From Emydura subglobosa (Eukaryota; Chordata; Testudines; Chelidae), in assembly GCA_007922225.1 (NCBI GenBank), contig ML679961.1, positions 69,792,890 to 69,856,889 of the forward strand: a stretch of 64,000 bases of DNA. The letters run 5' to 3'. Below the pieces are notes generated by a model. The model was not told the DNA's origin and made no database searches. It was given only the letters and a program-made list of their open reading frames with translations. Of this stretch, positions 1 to 11,568 are shown piece by piece (positions within the stretch are counted from its first letter, which is position 1; every line of letters begins with the position of its first letter). Both the position numbers and the translations under genes were made by a program.

Positions 1-491
1 CAGACAAATGAAGCACCATAAACAGACCTGGGATTTTTTGTATGACCTTAGTAAGCTGCCAGTGGATAGGAAAACACTCCTGAACAATTGTACGGACCTT
101 CACCAGACACTGATGTCCGAACATTCCCCATGTATCAATGATAAAGACCTCGATATCGAATTGGATAACATCCATCACATTTTACTACACAGGAAGCACC
201 GTCCAATCCAAGTTCTCCAGTTCATTCATGATGCAGAACTGAAGGACACTTTTCCTAGCATGTGGATAGCTTTGAGGATTCTGCTCACACTGCCAGTCAC
301 ATTTGCGAGTGGTGAGCACAGCTTTTCGAAGCTCAGGCTCATTAAAACATACCTTTGATCAACCATGGCTGATAAAAGACTGACATCGCTTGTTATTTTA
401 TCACTTGAAAATGCCATTGGCCCAGTCTTTGGATCTCTCTGATGCTTTGCTTCAGTTTGCAAGGGCAAAGGCAAGAAAAGCAACCTTTTGA
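1..491 (+). pseudogene. hAT-family transposase, C-terminal fragment (broken)
   Basis: This is the C-terminal end of a hAT-type DNA transposase, the enzyme that cuts and pastes its element in the nucleus; it starts left of the window. The first ~115 codons are open and carry the hAT dimerisation block: an F-P-S-M-W-I-A-L-R-I-L-L-T-L-P stretch followed by A-S-G-E-H-S-F-S-K-L, near residues 80-107. An in-frame TGA at 356-358 interrupts it. The same frame then continues with a decayed R-L-T-S-L block, hits another stop, and a one-base frame change leads to a tail rich in A and K that ends at 489-491. This layout matches the ZMYM1-like hAT transposases common in vertebrate genomes. It is non-functional as it stands. 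The catalytic residues lie upstream and cannot be judged. Confidence 0.8.
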
Positions 492-2302
492 ACTAAAGGA
501 CTTGGGTAAGCATTCTAAGGCTATCACCTAATGTAACACGATTTAATACTAGTCCACCCAATGTTAGTGCACACTTCAATTTCTTGATGTTAGGACATTA
601 TAATTTTAAGAATAACTGAGAAGTTTCTATAAACCTAGAGAAAACAATTTTTTTATTTGCTTATATATGGCATGAAAAAATACAGATTTACAGATCCCAG
701 CATGCAAATTTATCATTTTATATGACAGGGATAAATCATGCATGCAAATCATACATCAAAGCTGTGCAATGGACTACAAATGCGATAAAAATAAGGTATT
801 AAAATGTTTATCGAATGGAGCGGGGAAGGCGCCATTAGGTCTGGGGCTGACCCTGACGATTTCCCTTGGCTGTGGGCTTCCCACCAACGTGAGCTCCTGC
901 TAGACACCACCATATAAGGAGTAATTGCCTAATGCAGCCTCTGCTTGCTCCCACTCCACTAGTTTTAGTATGTTACCTATCACCATGGTAGGGCATGTAA
1001 GTGCTGACAGGGGCTCCCCATTAGCTGCCTGGATTCCCAGGGCCATCTCCAGGACTCAGTGTGCAATTGAATCATCCAGTGCAGAGCAAATTCACCAGAA
1101 AGAACTAGTTAACGGAGCAGGGATCTCAGACACAGGGAACAACAGTGGCCCATAAAGCAAACAAGCGGCAGTGTGCTTTGCCACTGCAGGAGCTACTGGC
1201 ACACACACATCCAGAGAAATTAATATGTACCAAGCAATGGCGAGGGGAGAGAGACGCTCCGAAGGTTCTTCTCATTAGTTCATTTTTCCAGCTGAGTTAT
1301 TGACCCACCTGCTCCTTGCGGCCTTTGCTCTGCCTCCTGTTAAATGGTACCACAAATTAGTGGAGGGTCGAGGGTGGCTATGGAAGCTCCCTGAAACCTC
1401 TGTGGGGAGAGAGGAGGACAAGGGGAAGAAATCACTAATGGGCAGGGATGCAAATGGATCCTGGGGAAAGAAGCCATTAGCCATCTGCTGGCAGCCCCTC
1501 AATCAGCCCTAAATATGTGCCCGAAGCAGGAGAGCCTGGCCTACGGACAGGGGAAAAAGCAGTCATGATTTAGTTTGAAAGCGAATTTGGTGTTGGCAAA
1601 ACTGGAGAGCATGTGCAAGGGGGAAAGGGAACTCGGGACCAGGAATGTGCACGGGGGTGCAGGCAAGGGGGAATAAGAGCAGGCCATGGGGAGGCGTGTT
1701 CTGCGGAGAATAGGAGGCAGGAGAACTAAAGAGAAAGTCACAGGGAAGCATGGCTTGCAACAGGGTAATAACCCCATTAAATGGCAAGAGGCAAAGCATC
1801 CACTGCCTCCTGTTACAAGAGCCCCCCATTACTGCTCCTGGCCCTGAAAGATGGCAGGCATCATGCACCCCCGCCCCCCTGCTCCCAACATTAAATCACG
1901 CCAGGTCCTGCTGCCTGTGAGCAGCAGCAGCACAGAATAGCAGGAGTGGGTACTGTCCTTAGGAGCTCAGGTCCCCGGTAGGTAGGACACAGCGCCACCT
2001 AGTGGAAAAGGGATTGCACCTATGTGAAATGTGTGTCAGCTGTGACAGAATGGCATGTGTTCTGGAGATTTAAAAACAAACAAACCACCACCACTCGGGG
2101 ACAGGGATTAAAATTTAAGGAAATAGCTGTTGAGAAGAGAATTGGGGCAAAGTCTATTTCTGTAGAGGGTGGCAAGTGTCTGCAATCCCCGGCAAGGGCA
2201 GCAGCACTAAACCATTCCAAGAAGGAGGAAGGATTATCCTATGAAAAATGCCTAGTCTTGAAAATATTTTTCATAGGAGTGATCAAAGCAGAAACCTACA
2301 GA
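492..2302. other. No gene seen; 3' flank of hAT fragment, then unassigned sequence
   Basis: The first ~350 bases are AT-rich and probably still belong to the 3' untranslated part of the hAT element; composition shifts near 830-860 at a GC-rich stretch. No hAT terminal repeat could be fixed there. From about 900 the sequence is mixed, with no protein-like frame, splice pattern or recognised repeat. Short open frames around 1275-1870 run through purine-rich or pyrimidine-rich stretches and look accidental. Confidence 0.5.
1990..2006 (-). promoter_or_regulatory. Possible CTCF-type motif
   Basis: The stretch AGCGCCACCTAGTGG closely resembles the reverse complement of the vertebrate CTCF core (CCACTAGGGGGCGCT-like). 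It is only a sequence match. Such motifs also occur inside repeats, and nothing nearby confirms use. Confidence 0.3.
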
Positions 2303-2425
2303 GGATAGCTCAGCAGGGGTTGGGGATAGCATGTGGCCTTTTAGCCTATGGAGACCTGGGGTCAGATTCTGTTCCAGGTGCAAATGTTTGGTGGGTCTTA
2401 TCTGACGCCACTGCGGATATCTGTT
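2303..2425 (+). repeat. tRNA-like SINE fragment
   Basis: ATAGCTCAGCAGG near 2306 resembles a tRNA A box and GGGTCAGATTC near 2360 resembles a B box, spaced as in tRNA-derived SINEs. No poly(A) tail or target duplication is evident, so this is an old or partial copy. Confidence 0.4.
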
Positions 2426-2479
2426 CACATCACAAAAGCACCACAAAATTTGGAAAAAATGTATCCTATTTGGCAGTCT

Positions 2480-2700
2480 CTGCTGAGGAGCCAGGACTGG
2501 GATAGCAGGTGGTGAAACAAGTCAGTATTGAGGTGCATTGGTAGAGGTATGTGTGGCTGGACTGGGATAGCAGGGGCAGAATTAAGATGCATCGGCAGAA
2601 GTGTGGGCAGGGGTCTAGGACAGGAAGAGCAGAGGGTGAAGCTGTAGGTCAGGACTGAAGTGCATTGCAGAGCTTTGTGAAAGTCCACGATGAGATTAGT
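2480..2700 (+). repeat. ~60-bp-unit interspersed repeat, copy 1
   Basis: About three degenerate tandem units are visible. Each contains a GGACTGGGATAGCAGG-like block followed by a GGACTGAGGTGCAT-like block and GGCAGAGCTGTGTGG-like text. The same unit occurs near 13.47-13.64 kb (same strand) and in reverse complement near 17.43-17.57 kb and 42.15-42.29 kb. The family is not one I can name. Confidence 0.55.
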
Positions 2701-3597
2701 GGGATACAGTGAGGTGCGTTGGACAAACTGCGTATGAGAGCCCTACATGATGCCTGCCTGCGCTAGACCTTGTTCTAGCTGCCTCCATCAGCCTGTCACT
2801 AACATTTGTTCCATTCACAGAGAGGGAGAAAAAACATTCTCATGTCACACTAATTTATTTGGCTGAAAGGGCAAGAAATCTTCCGCATTTCTGTCTGGGC
2901 CAGCAAAGCCAGCTGGCTTCTTAGACCCCATCCTGAAGTCCTGTGCTGCTTTCTGCTGCTGACAGTCTGCCAGTCCAGTGCCACGGCTACAACCCCAACA
3001 GGCTCTGACTAATGCATCTGAAAAGGCATCCGCTAGGTTCCCCTATCTCTCAGCACCACCTGCAGCTCCACAGCCTGCATGCTTGTCCTGTTTGCTATTG
3101 TTCACCTTCAATAGCTCAGCTTTTGTGTTCCAGCACTGGTTCCTTTGTCAGGCAGGTGCCCTGTGATAGCCTCCTCCCACAGCTCCAAGTGGGCCAGCCA
3201 TATGGAAGAGCTGGAGGCAGATTCGCTCCCTTATCTTTCTCTCTGATATTTCTCTCTCTTCACTCCCCTTCCCTTTTATTATTTGATGAGAAAACACCCC
3301 CCTCCAACCCCCCAGACAGCAGCAGGAGGGAGCCAGGCTTCCTCTTATTGATTTGCAAAAAGAAATACATAGACACGACTTGGTAGCACTGTATCAAAAG
3401 CCATCGCTGTGCGGCACTGAGATCTGTCCCAGGAGACTGGGACTCATCTCTGCTGGCTGCTTGCAGGCTCCGTTATTCTCCAGGGATCTCTGACGCTCTA
3501 AACTGAGTGGGGGAATCATATGCATCCGCTGTTGGCAAAGGTTTCCTCTGTCGAAATCAAAGGAGACTGCATGGAAGCTATATAGTTTCAGTATAAC
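2701..3597. other. No gene or recognised repeat
   Basis: Mixed-composition sequence with pyrimidine-rich patches at 3230-3300. The longest open frame (3012-3386) has no recognisable domain and reads through low-complexity serine- and proline-rich text. I see nothing supportable here. Confidence 0.4.
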
Positions 3598-4015
3598 TGG
3601 GGAGCAATAAGATGCATGAAGAGAGGCTGAGGGAGCTAAATTTATACATCCTGGAAGACAGAAGAGTTGGGCGGGGGGAGAGAAGAGGACATGATCACAG
3701 TCTATAAATACTATCAAAGTAACAATATAAAGGAAGGACGGGGGATTAGTCACAGTTTTGCAAGATGGAAGAACAAGGGGAAGTGGCCTTGAAACTTGAG
3801 AGAAGGAAAATATATTCTAGTTAATAGGAAACAGCCCTCAACTGTGAGAAAAAATGGGCAGCAGAAGAGACTCACAAGGGGAGGGGACAGGTCGGGTGAA
3901 GGCCCCAGAGGTCCAAAAATAGGGTAGCTGGAATATGTTGCCATAGGAAGTCAGACTCAAGGACCTCCTGGCTGTTGTCTGATTTTTAGGGGTTAATATA
4001 TGTAACCTTTCCACC
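3598..4015 (+). mobile_element. CR1-like LINE 3' fragment (very degenerate)
   Basis: Reading forward, the sequence contains a degenerate version of the CR1 block E-E-R-L-R-E-L-N-L near 3620, as in the C-terminus of the CR1 reverse-transcriptase ORF, followed by text typical of the CR1 3' region (repeated aagg/gaagaac motifs and a gtcagactcaagg stretch near 3950). Frames are broken throughout. It is more diverged than the other CR1 copies and shares phrasing with the fragment at 36,995-37,262, so both may come from one older subfamily. Confidence 0.5.
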
Positions 4016-7000
4016 AGTCGGAGTCAGAAGCAACAAAGGGCCAGGTTCAACATCTAGGGGTTCCTTTCAACAATCCAACACAATACTGATTCGAGCCAAC
4101 CTGGGACAATTACACACCCCCTTGGGCGCCTCTAGAGGCAATACTTCCCCGCTCGCAAGCACAGAGACTGAGTGTAGAAAAGAGACTTTTAATAAAAAGG
4201 GGGAAAGTAACACCGCAGTAACTTGGGAAAACACCGCAAGCAAGATTCACATGCATAAAACCATGAACAAAACATCCACCCTACAGTATATGGGGCAGTT
4301 TCTTTTTGCCTCAGGTTCTTAAGTCCAGCAACAAGAAGTTCCTTTAATGTGCCCCTCCCTTCACAGCACACCACTCACAGGTGTTGTCCTTAGTCAGAGC
4401 AAAACCAGAGTGTAGATGTGCAGCTGTGGGGTTCACCTCCTGAGCTGGTTGAGGTGAGGGGGAAGAAGGCACCTTGCTCACTCTGCTGTCCAGCCACTAC
4501 GTTCCAGCTACTTGCCGCTCTGCGGGCCATTCTGCTGCACACCATCACCTTCTGCTACCACCTGCTTCTCTGCTGGTCAGTCCCTTGAGGTTCTATCCAC
4601 CTCTCTGATTGTCAGCTCTCAGTGGGTGAACCTCAGTGCTGAAGCTGGGCTGGAGCGCTGTCCCACAGCAGATGATTTTAGCTCTAGCGAGCACTTAACA
4701 AAACAAAAGACTCCCCAATGGAATTGTAATTAGCTCTATCTTTGAACAGTGAGAAGAGGAGGTTAAACCATGCCTGGGGCTCTTAGACAGGGTCTACACT
4801 TCAAGCAGGAATACCTGTCTCCACCCCCATCCACCTCCACAGGGGTCCGGCATTGAGCCCCTTGCTTAGCCAGTTCAGTTCAGACAATAGAAATCCTTCA
4901 AATTAGAACAGGCTAAGCAGTTCTGCTGCCCTTTGCTCATACAAATAAGAGGAACAACATTTCATTACCCCTGCATTTAACCTTTCCTTATCCCTGCATT
5001 TAACACAAAAGTGATTTGTAACCCAACACCAGCCAAAGGGATCATTTGGGCAAAGCAGTCCCATCATGCTGAGCATCTAAGCCGGGTGGGTGTGCTCATG
5101 CAAATACAGTCTGGCCCTGACACCTGTTCCCCTCCCACCAGCCAGCTCAGCAGGGGAGAGATCATTCAGACCCGACTTACATCTATATTATAGGTCCGCC
5201 AATTGATCTGACCAGAAGATAATAAGGTTCCTGTCCTGGAATCAGGCTACACAGAGTTAAATGTAGTGAGTTCAGGACCCTGGGGGTGTATGGCAAGAAC
5301 ATTCAGGATGAGGACAAAACAAAGCCTAAGAGACTTTTATTAAAATAAATGAAAAAGTTATCAAAGCTCCAAACCACAGAACCAAAAATAAATAATACAT
5401 TATTGGAGTTACCTGTGGTATCATTCCATACAAAAGCTTCCTAAATCAGCATACTCAGCCTTCCTTGGGGATCTGGTGGTAGGAGACAAAGGGCCAGCCT
5501 GATCCCTGGTATGCCCCGTGGGTTTGATGGTCCAGATTCCTCAATGCTCTAGATTGATGGTGAATAATCGAGTTGAAGGGTCAAATGCTGAATATCTAAA
5601 CAGCTAAGATACCCAAGCCTGAAGAAGGTGAAAAAGCTAACGCAGATGAAAAAGCCAAAAACTCAAAGCTACTTCCACAGGGTGGTTTGTCCTCTTACAG
5701 GCTCTGAGCATTATCCTGAATCTTCATGTCAATGTCCAACCTTCCATGTCCACATCTAATTTCCTCACCCCATTATTATGTGGGAGGTAACTTATTCTAT
5801 AGGCTATCATATTCATACATATTAATGACAATTAGCTCATTCTCAAAACCTGTTACTTCTTGCCTGAACTGGTTTCTGGTCATTATTTCCATGCTCTTGC
5901 GGTATACTCTGTGGTCACCATTAAGTCCCAGCTTTCTTAGGCAAGCCTATCTGGTTCCCCAAAATCTAAAAGGGTAACCGTTAGGCCATTTATCTGTGCC
6001 AAAGGTCACAAGCCTACTTAACCATACCTATGCTAACTTGCTTAAGCTAATCGAACAGGATACAAGCGAATAGGTTTGTTGTGTTGCAGCCAAACAAAAT
6101 TAGGTAATCCGATGCAAGAATACAAGCCAAATTAAATAAAACAGATGGCAAACCAGTAAGTAAAGGCAGAATATAATAAAACAAGCCAGCAGTTTAGTCC
6201 TATAGGCTACATGGCTCTACTTTTGGTGACTCATAAAGATAGTTATTTTAGGGGTGTGGATGGAGTAGCCGTGCATTTGTGTGTATCTGTATTTTCAGCA
6301 TGGCCCCTGCTCCGTGAGGAGCCAGTCACTCTGGAACAATGTTCCCAGGAAGCATGTGTGCTCCATGCTCTTGGGCAAGGATCTTGGTATCAGGTGGCAG
6401 AGACCTCGCTCCACCAACTTCCCCAGGCTCAGAGGCTTTTGCATTATTGCTGAAGCTCATCTCTGAAAATCATGACACTCGCCCATACCCACTTGCTTCT
6501 CATTTTTGCTCTTGTGCCCGAAGCCTGCCCTGGAGATTTTAACAGCAGACACAGAAGCAGTGAGTGAGCACTTCTGAGGAAAGCTCTTCTGCAGCCTTCC
6601 CAGCTCGACTGGTCTGAACCAGCCAAATCCAGACTATCTGAGAACCAGAGTCTTCTCCTTTTCTGACCTTCGATGGGTTTAAAGGGAATTCTGAAGAAAA
6701 GGTAGGTGTGTGCACTGCCCTGCCCCCATCCAATGTGTCGGAATGCTGCTGGGACTGAGGATGGCAGCTGAATGTAGGATTTGTGGAAGAATATTCTGCA
6801 TCCTGTACCTAATAAGCTCTCATCCCTCAAGTTCGTCTCAGTCTCCTCTCCTGGGTTCTTGGTATCTTCAGGAGGGGACGATGGAACTAGCCCAACGCAG
6901 GTGATGGGAATATCAGTGCTGCATACTGGGGCAGAAAGACAATAAGTTAACAGGGACCCTGGGGTTCCTTCTGTTCCCAGTACCATTCCTGGGTATCCAG

Positions 7001-7318
7001 ATGTATTTGTCACCAGCAATGCTTTTTATGTTGATCCACACATTCATCACTCTGGGATCAGTTAACAGCTTCCTGTTTACTACCAGATCTAGTTTAAGAC
7101 CCTGATCTTCAAAGCCCTCAATGCACTGGGCCGTGGCTATCTTGGGAACCAATTCTCTCTTCTCACGGCTGTGACATCTGGTCCTGGGGGAAAACAATGG
7201 ACTTAATAGCATCAAGAAAGAGAATAGTGGTAACTTGTGGCTAGATCCTATCAGCTGGAGACCCAGGATGGCTGTGGAACCCCCTTTCCACTACGTCAGG
7301 CTGGCTATGAATCTTACC

Positions 7319-7324
<6 letters not shown>
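4016..7324. other. No gene; possible LTR-like remnants, otherwise unassigned
   Basis: Two places, near 4175-4200 and 5325-5350, read GAGACTTTTAATAAA or GAGACTTTTATTAAA with similar flanks. This is the sort of text found around LTR polyadenylation sites, but TG...CA ends and target duplications were not found, so no element is called. The 191-codon open frame on the minus strand at 6444-7019 has no recognisable domain and is judged accidental. Confidence 0.35.
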
Positions 7325-7363
<39 letters not shown>

Positions 7364-7364
7364 G
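7325..7364. repeat. (AG)n microsatellite
   Basis: About 15 AG units, followed by an interrupted ACAGAGAGAG tail. Open frames across it encode alternating Arg-Glu runs and are artefacts of the repeat. Confidence 0.95.
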
Positions 7365-8114
7365 GGGTAAAGCTCATCTCTCTGGCCTCACTAAGCCTTC
7401 CAGGAATAGCTCTGGAGGGATGGACAGACAGATGAAAAGAAGAGGGATAAAGAAAGAAGAAGAGCAATCATGCTAGCACCCTGATGGTACACAGGAGGAT
7501 AGGTTGGGGATTTGCAGCCTCTCTGATTGCATGTCTGCTAGTGCTCAAATGCTGTGCGAATGGGCACATTATACACAGACTAAATCTTTATCTCCGACAC
7601 TGGGTTTGTGAGGGATGGGACTGCACCTGTCCTAGAGAACACACCTGATCCCAAGCAAGATGTCAGCTTGGGGCCAGGTGAGCGCTGTTAGCAACCAGTG
7701 TAGTTCACTCTGGTCTCCAGTAAGGAGCCACGCAGCTGGGCTGGGAGGGAGAGGCCATTCCGCAGCCCTCCAGATGTTTCCTAGCAGGTGTGCTGTATTG
7801 TGAGCTCAGCTGATCAAAGCTCCCTGGTATCTAATGGAATATTCCCTTCGTCCTGAAACACAGATGCCAATTGCACAGAGGGGTCCTGAGATAGAATTCA
7901 GCCTTCCCATCATCTGCTCCTGCCACTGGCCTCAAGCCGTTTATGGCTCATTTACAAAGTAGACTTGGACCAGACAGTAGGAACCAATCATGCCCTGGCC
8001 CTCTGGGCATGGAATAGATGAGGCCTAAACTGGACTCTGCCATCTTTGGCTCCTGGGGTTAGTTAGCATTAATGATTTTCAGAAATGACATTATTGTAAA
8101 CTATCAGTGTGTGC

Positions 8115-8600
8115 ATCCACACACAAATGCGTGTAGTTATTATGTTCACAGACCAGGGTGTTATCTAATCAGGCATATTCATTAGTGTACATCTGTAAAT
8201 TCAGAGACCACGCTCACTACGGGCTCGATTGTTTACACTGCAAGTCATCCCAGTGAAATCAATGAGACTATTCCAGAGTAAGGGACTACTCAGAATGAGA
8301 AAAGGGGGGTGGGGGGGGGGGGGGGCCAAGGAGGTCACACTCTGGCCCTATGGAAGCGTGACAAGAATCTCAAATTTAGCAGCTCTTCAAGCTCTTCCTT
8401 GAATTAAAAAACTCATTTGCAAACATCCTAAACTACTAACACAAAATATTGCTACAAAAGCACTACTATTTCACAAATAATACATGGATGTCTTCAGTGT
8501 TCTCCAGCGTTTCCGATTATATTAGCTGCAGGGACTGCAACTCTTTTTAAAAAGATTATACACATTACAGAGACTACATTTAATTGAGGTCCCTGGAATG
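8115..8600 (+). repeat. Old interspersed repeat, unknown family, copy A
   Basis: This stretch shares a colinear series of blocks with 16,190-16,560. Examples are TTCACAGACCAGG and TATCTAATCAGG near 8150-8175, CTCACTA near 8214, AACACAAAAT near 8440, and a TTCTCCAGCG/TTCTCCACAG block near 8500. Several hundred bases align with many substitutions and gaps, which suggests two copies of one ancient element rather than chance. A poly-G run at 8304-8325 interrupts this copy. No coding frame is preserved. Confidence 0.5.
8304..8325. repeat. Poly-G tract
   Basis: A run of 22 bases, all G except one T. It is a low-complexity, polymorphism-prone tract that could form a G-quadruplex. No other function is suggested. 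Confidence 0.9.
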
Positions 8601-9335
8601 GATGTTTTACAAATAGATTTGTATTGTTTATATTTAGTAATAATTTAAATGTTTGTTTGTTATTGTATATAAAGAGAAATGGGAGCAGCCCCTTTAAGTA
8701 TAGGGTGGGGAATACAGTGATTCAGCTACTGCAGGGGTGTGTGTTTGTGTGCTGCTGCTGCAAGAGGAGGCTAGTCTGTAGCTGGGCACAGAGGGTGTCT
8801 ACATTGCAGCGTAAGCCCAGGGACTCAAGTCAATTGATCCGTGTTAGGAACCCTGGGATTGAGCATCTACGCTGTATTGTAACTCTAGTTTAAGAATCTT
8901 CTGACCAGTGCTTGAATGTAGGGCTCTGGTATCCACACAGCAGTGTGCAGACTTGAGTCAAAGTAAACATATTTCAGGGTGCATAGTGTCTCCTTCTCCC
9001 CCCGCCCACCGAAACATGGCCCCTCTTGCCCGTGGTGCACTGTTGAAAAACTGTACTCTTTGCACTGCATGTTACCAGGAAGCAGCTTGCTTTGCAAAAG
9101 GTTTGCTCTCTATCACAGACCCAAAAATCTCCCTGATAGTATGCTTGCAGATCAGTGATCAGAACAGAAGGAATTTATGGTGAACTGAGCTGCTCCCATT
9201 TGCCAAGGGGGCAGGGGTGTGTGTGTTCCGTTTTCAATAGAGTGAATTGTAGTTTGCAGGGATAAAGAGGACTAAGGAAGTTGTCCCATGGAATTGTGGG
9301 ATACTTCTGGATGACTCCCCCAATCTGAGTCAAGT

Positions 9336-10150
9336 GGGTTTACAGCTATACTGCAAAAAAATAGAGCTTGGACCTAGGGTGACCACCTTTTCAAAAGGCA
9401 AAAGCAGGACACATGCCAAGCCATGCCCCCTCTGTGGCCCCACCCCTGCTCCTCCTCTTCCCTCTGAGGCCCCACTCCCTGGCCAGGATGGAAGTTGGAG
9501 CCAGGCCATGGTAAGACTTGTCCCGGAAGCACAGGTTGCTGTGGGGAGCCCCGGACCCTCCACCTGCCCTGGGCCGGAGGCCAGGGTACATGAGAGCAGC
9601 CCCCAGCCCATGTCCCTGCCCCCCAGGGTGCACTGCGCAGGGCAGGTGGAGGGGGCCAGGGATCCCCACAGTGGCCTGGGCTCCCTGGGTGGCTCTTACT
9701 ACGGCCCAGTTCTGGCTTCTGGTGTGGTCAGGGGGCAGGGCCTCTAGGGGGAGGAGTAGTAGGGGTGGGGCCTCCTGGCAAGCGGGGAGGGATAAGGTCC
9801 ACCTCAGCCCCACCTCACCAGGAAGAAGCTGGTGCTGCCCCTGAGCCTCAGGCAGGCGTGGAATGGTGCCGCAGGGAATCCGGGATAAATGCTGTCCCAG
9901 AGTCATTCAGCCCGGGACTGGGACTTGAACTTTGCATTATGGGAGTGTCCCACCCAATTCAGGACAGGCGGTCACCCTACTTAGACCCTGCGTCCTAGCT
10001 TGACTTGAGCTCAGACCCTCTAGCCCTGCAGGGTCCTGGGACCCTGGGTCCAAGCCTTGGGTTAGCGTCTATACTGCAGTTGTGCAAAGGGGCTTAGCCT
10101 TGAAACGGGGCTCAAGCACAGGCTTACACTGCAGTCTAGACATGCCCTGA
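9336..10150. mobile_element. Palindrome-type nonautonomous element interrupted by a hAT-like insert
   Basis: The outer parts (to ~9374 and from ~9980) carry the vocabulary of a family with ends like GTCTACACTGCAG: TATACTGCA near 9348, TCTATACTGCAGTTG near 10069 and CACTGCAGTCTAGACATG near 10130. Similar text with the same gTCTACattGCAG motif lies at 8795-8880. A separate 605-bp element occupies the middle. The outer boundaries are approximate. Confidence 0.4.
9375..9979. mobile_element. hAT-like nonautonomous DNA element with 8-bp target duplication
   Basis: The ends are perfect 10-bp inverted repeats, TAGGGTGACC and GGTCACCCTA. They are flanked by CTTGGACC on the left (9367-9374) and CTTAGACC on the right (9980-9987), a 7-of-8 match and the duplication length expected for hAT transposases. 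The 605-bp body is GC-rich and has no transposase. Open frames crossing it on both strands (for example 9334-9747 and 9391-9906) start or end outside the element and encode low-complexity Pro/Gly/Ser-rich text, so they are not called as genes. Confidence 0.8.
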
Positions 10151-10505
10151 GGAGGCGTCTGTCTGCAAGAAGCTCCTAAAACAAAAGATTCGAATCCCAG
10201 AATAAACAATGTTCTCTTTGGAAAGCTGAGTCTTGTGATTAAGGGCCTAGCATTTACACGGACAGAAATGCTTTGGATTGATACACAGTGTCCTGAGGGA
10301 GTAACTCAAGACGCAGCGTCCGCATGGGTGCCAGTTAGAGCCGGTCAAGACGTTTGAATTTTGGAATATTTTGACAGAAAAAAAGGAGACATTTTTTTTT
10401 GTGAAAAATATTCCCATTTTATGACCAGCTCTGGGGCAGAGTTGGCACCTTTCCATTAGCAAGGCTCTAGCAGCCTGCTCCACCCCGCCACAGTGAGGTT
10501 ATGGA

Positions 10506-10778
10506 TTAGTCAGGAAGTGAGGAAAACAGGTGAGGATTATTCACTATTCTCACAACTGGGGGCCCACCTGTTCATAATACAAACACAGGTATCATGGTGA
10601 AGCAGGCCTGACCTGGCTGTGCAGCAGCAAGGCAAAGGCCTCTCCAGCACTATGATGAGGATGATGGGGATGAGAGTGGCTGAGAGGAATGTATGGGCAG
10701 GAGCAGTGCAGAGAGGCCTTCACCCTGCAGTGCGGATAGCAGCAGCTGGGATGAATGGATGCTCTTTAGGGGAAGGCC
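10506..10778 (+). repeat. Left arm of long inverted repeat
   Basis: This ~270-bp segment reappears in reverse complement at 11,309-11,568 with roughly a dozen substitutions and two small indels; the largest is about 9 bases around GATGAGGAT near 10,655. No terminal motif or ORF marks it as a known transposon. Confidence 0.9.
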
Positions 10779-11219
10779 CAGCAGTGCTGGCATTCTCCAC
10801 TTACAATAGGTAGCACAGAACTACAGCACACCCAGGTATATACACATACAGCAACGTCTACACCCACACAGAGAGGTGAAAATATTCACTGGCAAACACT
10901 TATGTGGATTTATGAATGGATTCTTGGAGTCTGATTCACCATGATTTGCCGGTGCATGGTCACACCATTGTTTAGAAGGCTGTAAAATTGGAGTAACACA
11001 ATGATGAAACCAGGCCTCATATTTATTCTTTAGGGTTTGAGGGTTTTTTTTAAGTACCTCCCCTTCCCTGGACATGCATACATGCAATCTCTGTAAACTG
11101 GTAGGGCAGAGTAGTGCATCAATATGCTCAAAACTTCACAGGTGTCTCTCCCGTCAAGTTATCATGCATCCATCTCAGCTGCTCCAATTCTCCTCTGTGC
11201 TATTCCTACTATTAAACAT

Positions 11220-11308
11220 GTCTTTTACCATAGTGCCTAGGCTGGTTGGACAGCAACCAGTTCAGGGTCCCAACATGCTGGGTGCTTTATAAACACATAG
11301 TAAATGAT
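11220..11308 (+). repeat. MIR/L2-like 3' tail fragment
   Basis: The stretch containing GTGCCTAGGCTGG, GGTGCTTTATAAACACA and AGTAAATGATGG resembles the shared 3' tail of MIR and L2 families. It ends exactly where the right arm of the inverted repeat begins. Confidence 0.35.
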
Positions 11309-11568
11309 GGTCCTTCCTCTAAAGAGCATCCATTCATCCCAGCTACTGCTATCCCCACTGCAGGGTGAAGGCCTCTCTGCACTGCTCCTGCCCATACATT
11401 CCTCTCAGCCACTCTCATCCCCACCATAGTGCTGGAGAGGCTCTTGCCTTGCTGCTTCACAGCCAGGCCAGGCCTGCTTCACCATGCTACCTGTGTTTGT
11501 ATTATGAACAGGTGGACCCCCAGTTGTGAGAATAATGAATAATCCTCATGTTTTCCTCACTTCCTCAT
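11309..11568 (-). repeat. Right arm of long inverted repeat
   Basis: Reverse-complement partner of 10,506-10,778. Together they enclose a ~530-bp unique spacer. The low divergence, compared with the heavily decayed CR1 and MIR copies nearby, suggests a fairly recent local inverted duplication or arms kept alike by gene conversion. Confidence 0.9.

Noticed and set aside
4120..5350. Possible LTR pair around the two GAGACTTTTA(A/T)TAAA sites
   Set aside because: No TG...CA ends, no target duplication and no internal retroviral coding sequence between them.
6444..7019. 191-codon minus-strand open frame
   Set aside because: No recognisable domain, no splice or promoter context, and overlapping frames in other phases. 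The length is possible by chance in 64 kb.
7235..7476. Open frames with Arg-Glu runs over the AG repeat
   Set aside because: Artefact of the (AG)n microsatellite. The same applies to the frames over the (TC)n run at 35,171-35,506.
9391..9906. 171-codon minus-strand frame and 137-codon plus-strand frame
   Set aside because: Both lie in the GC-rich body of the hAT-like element and are low-complexity Pro/Gly/Ser text.
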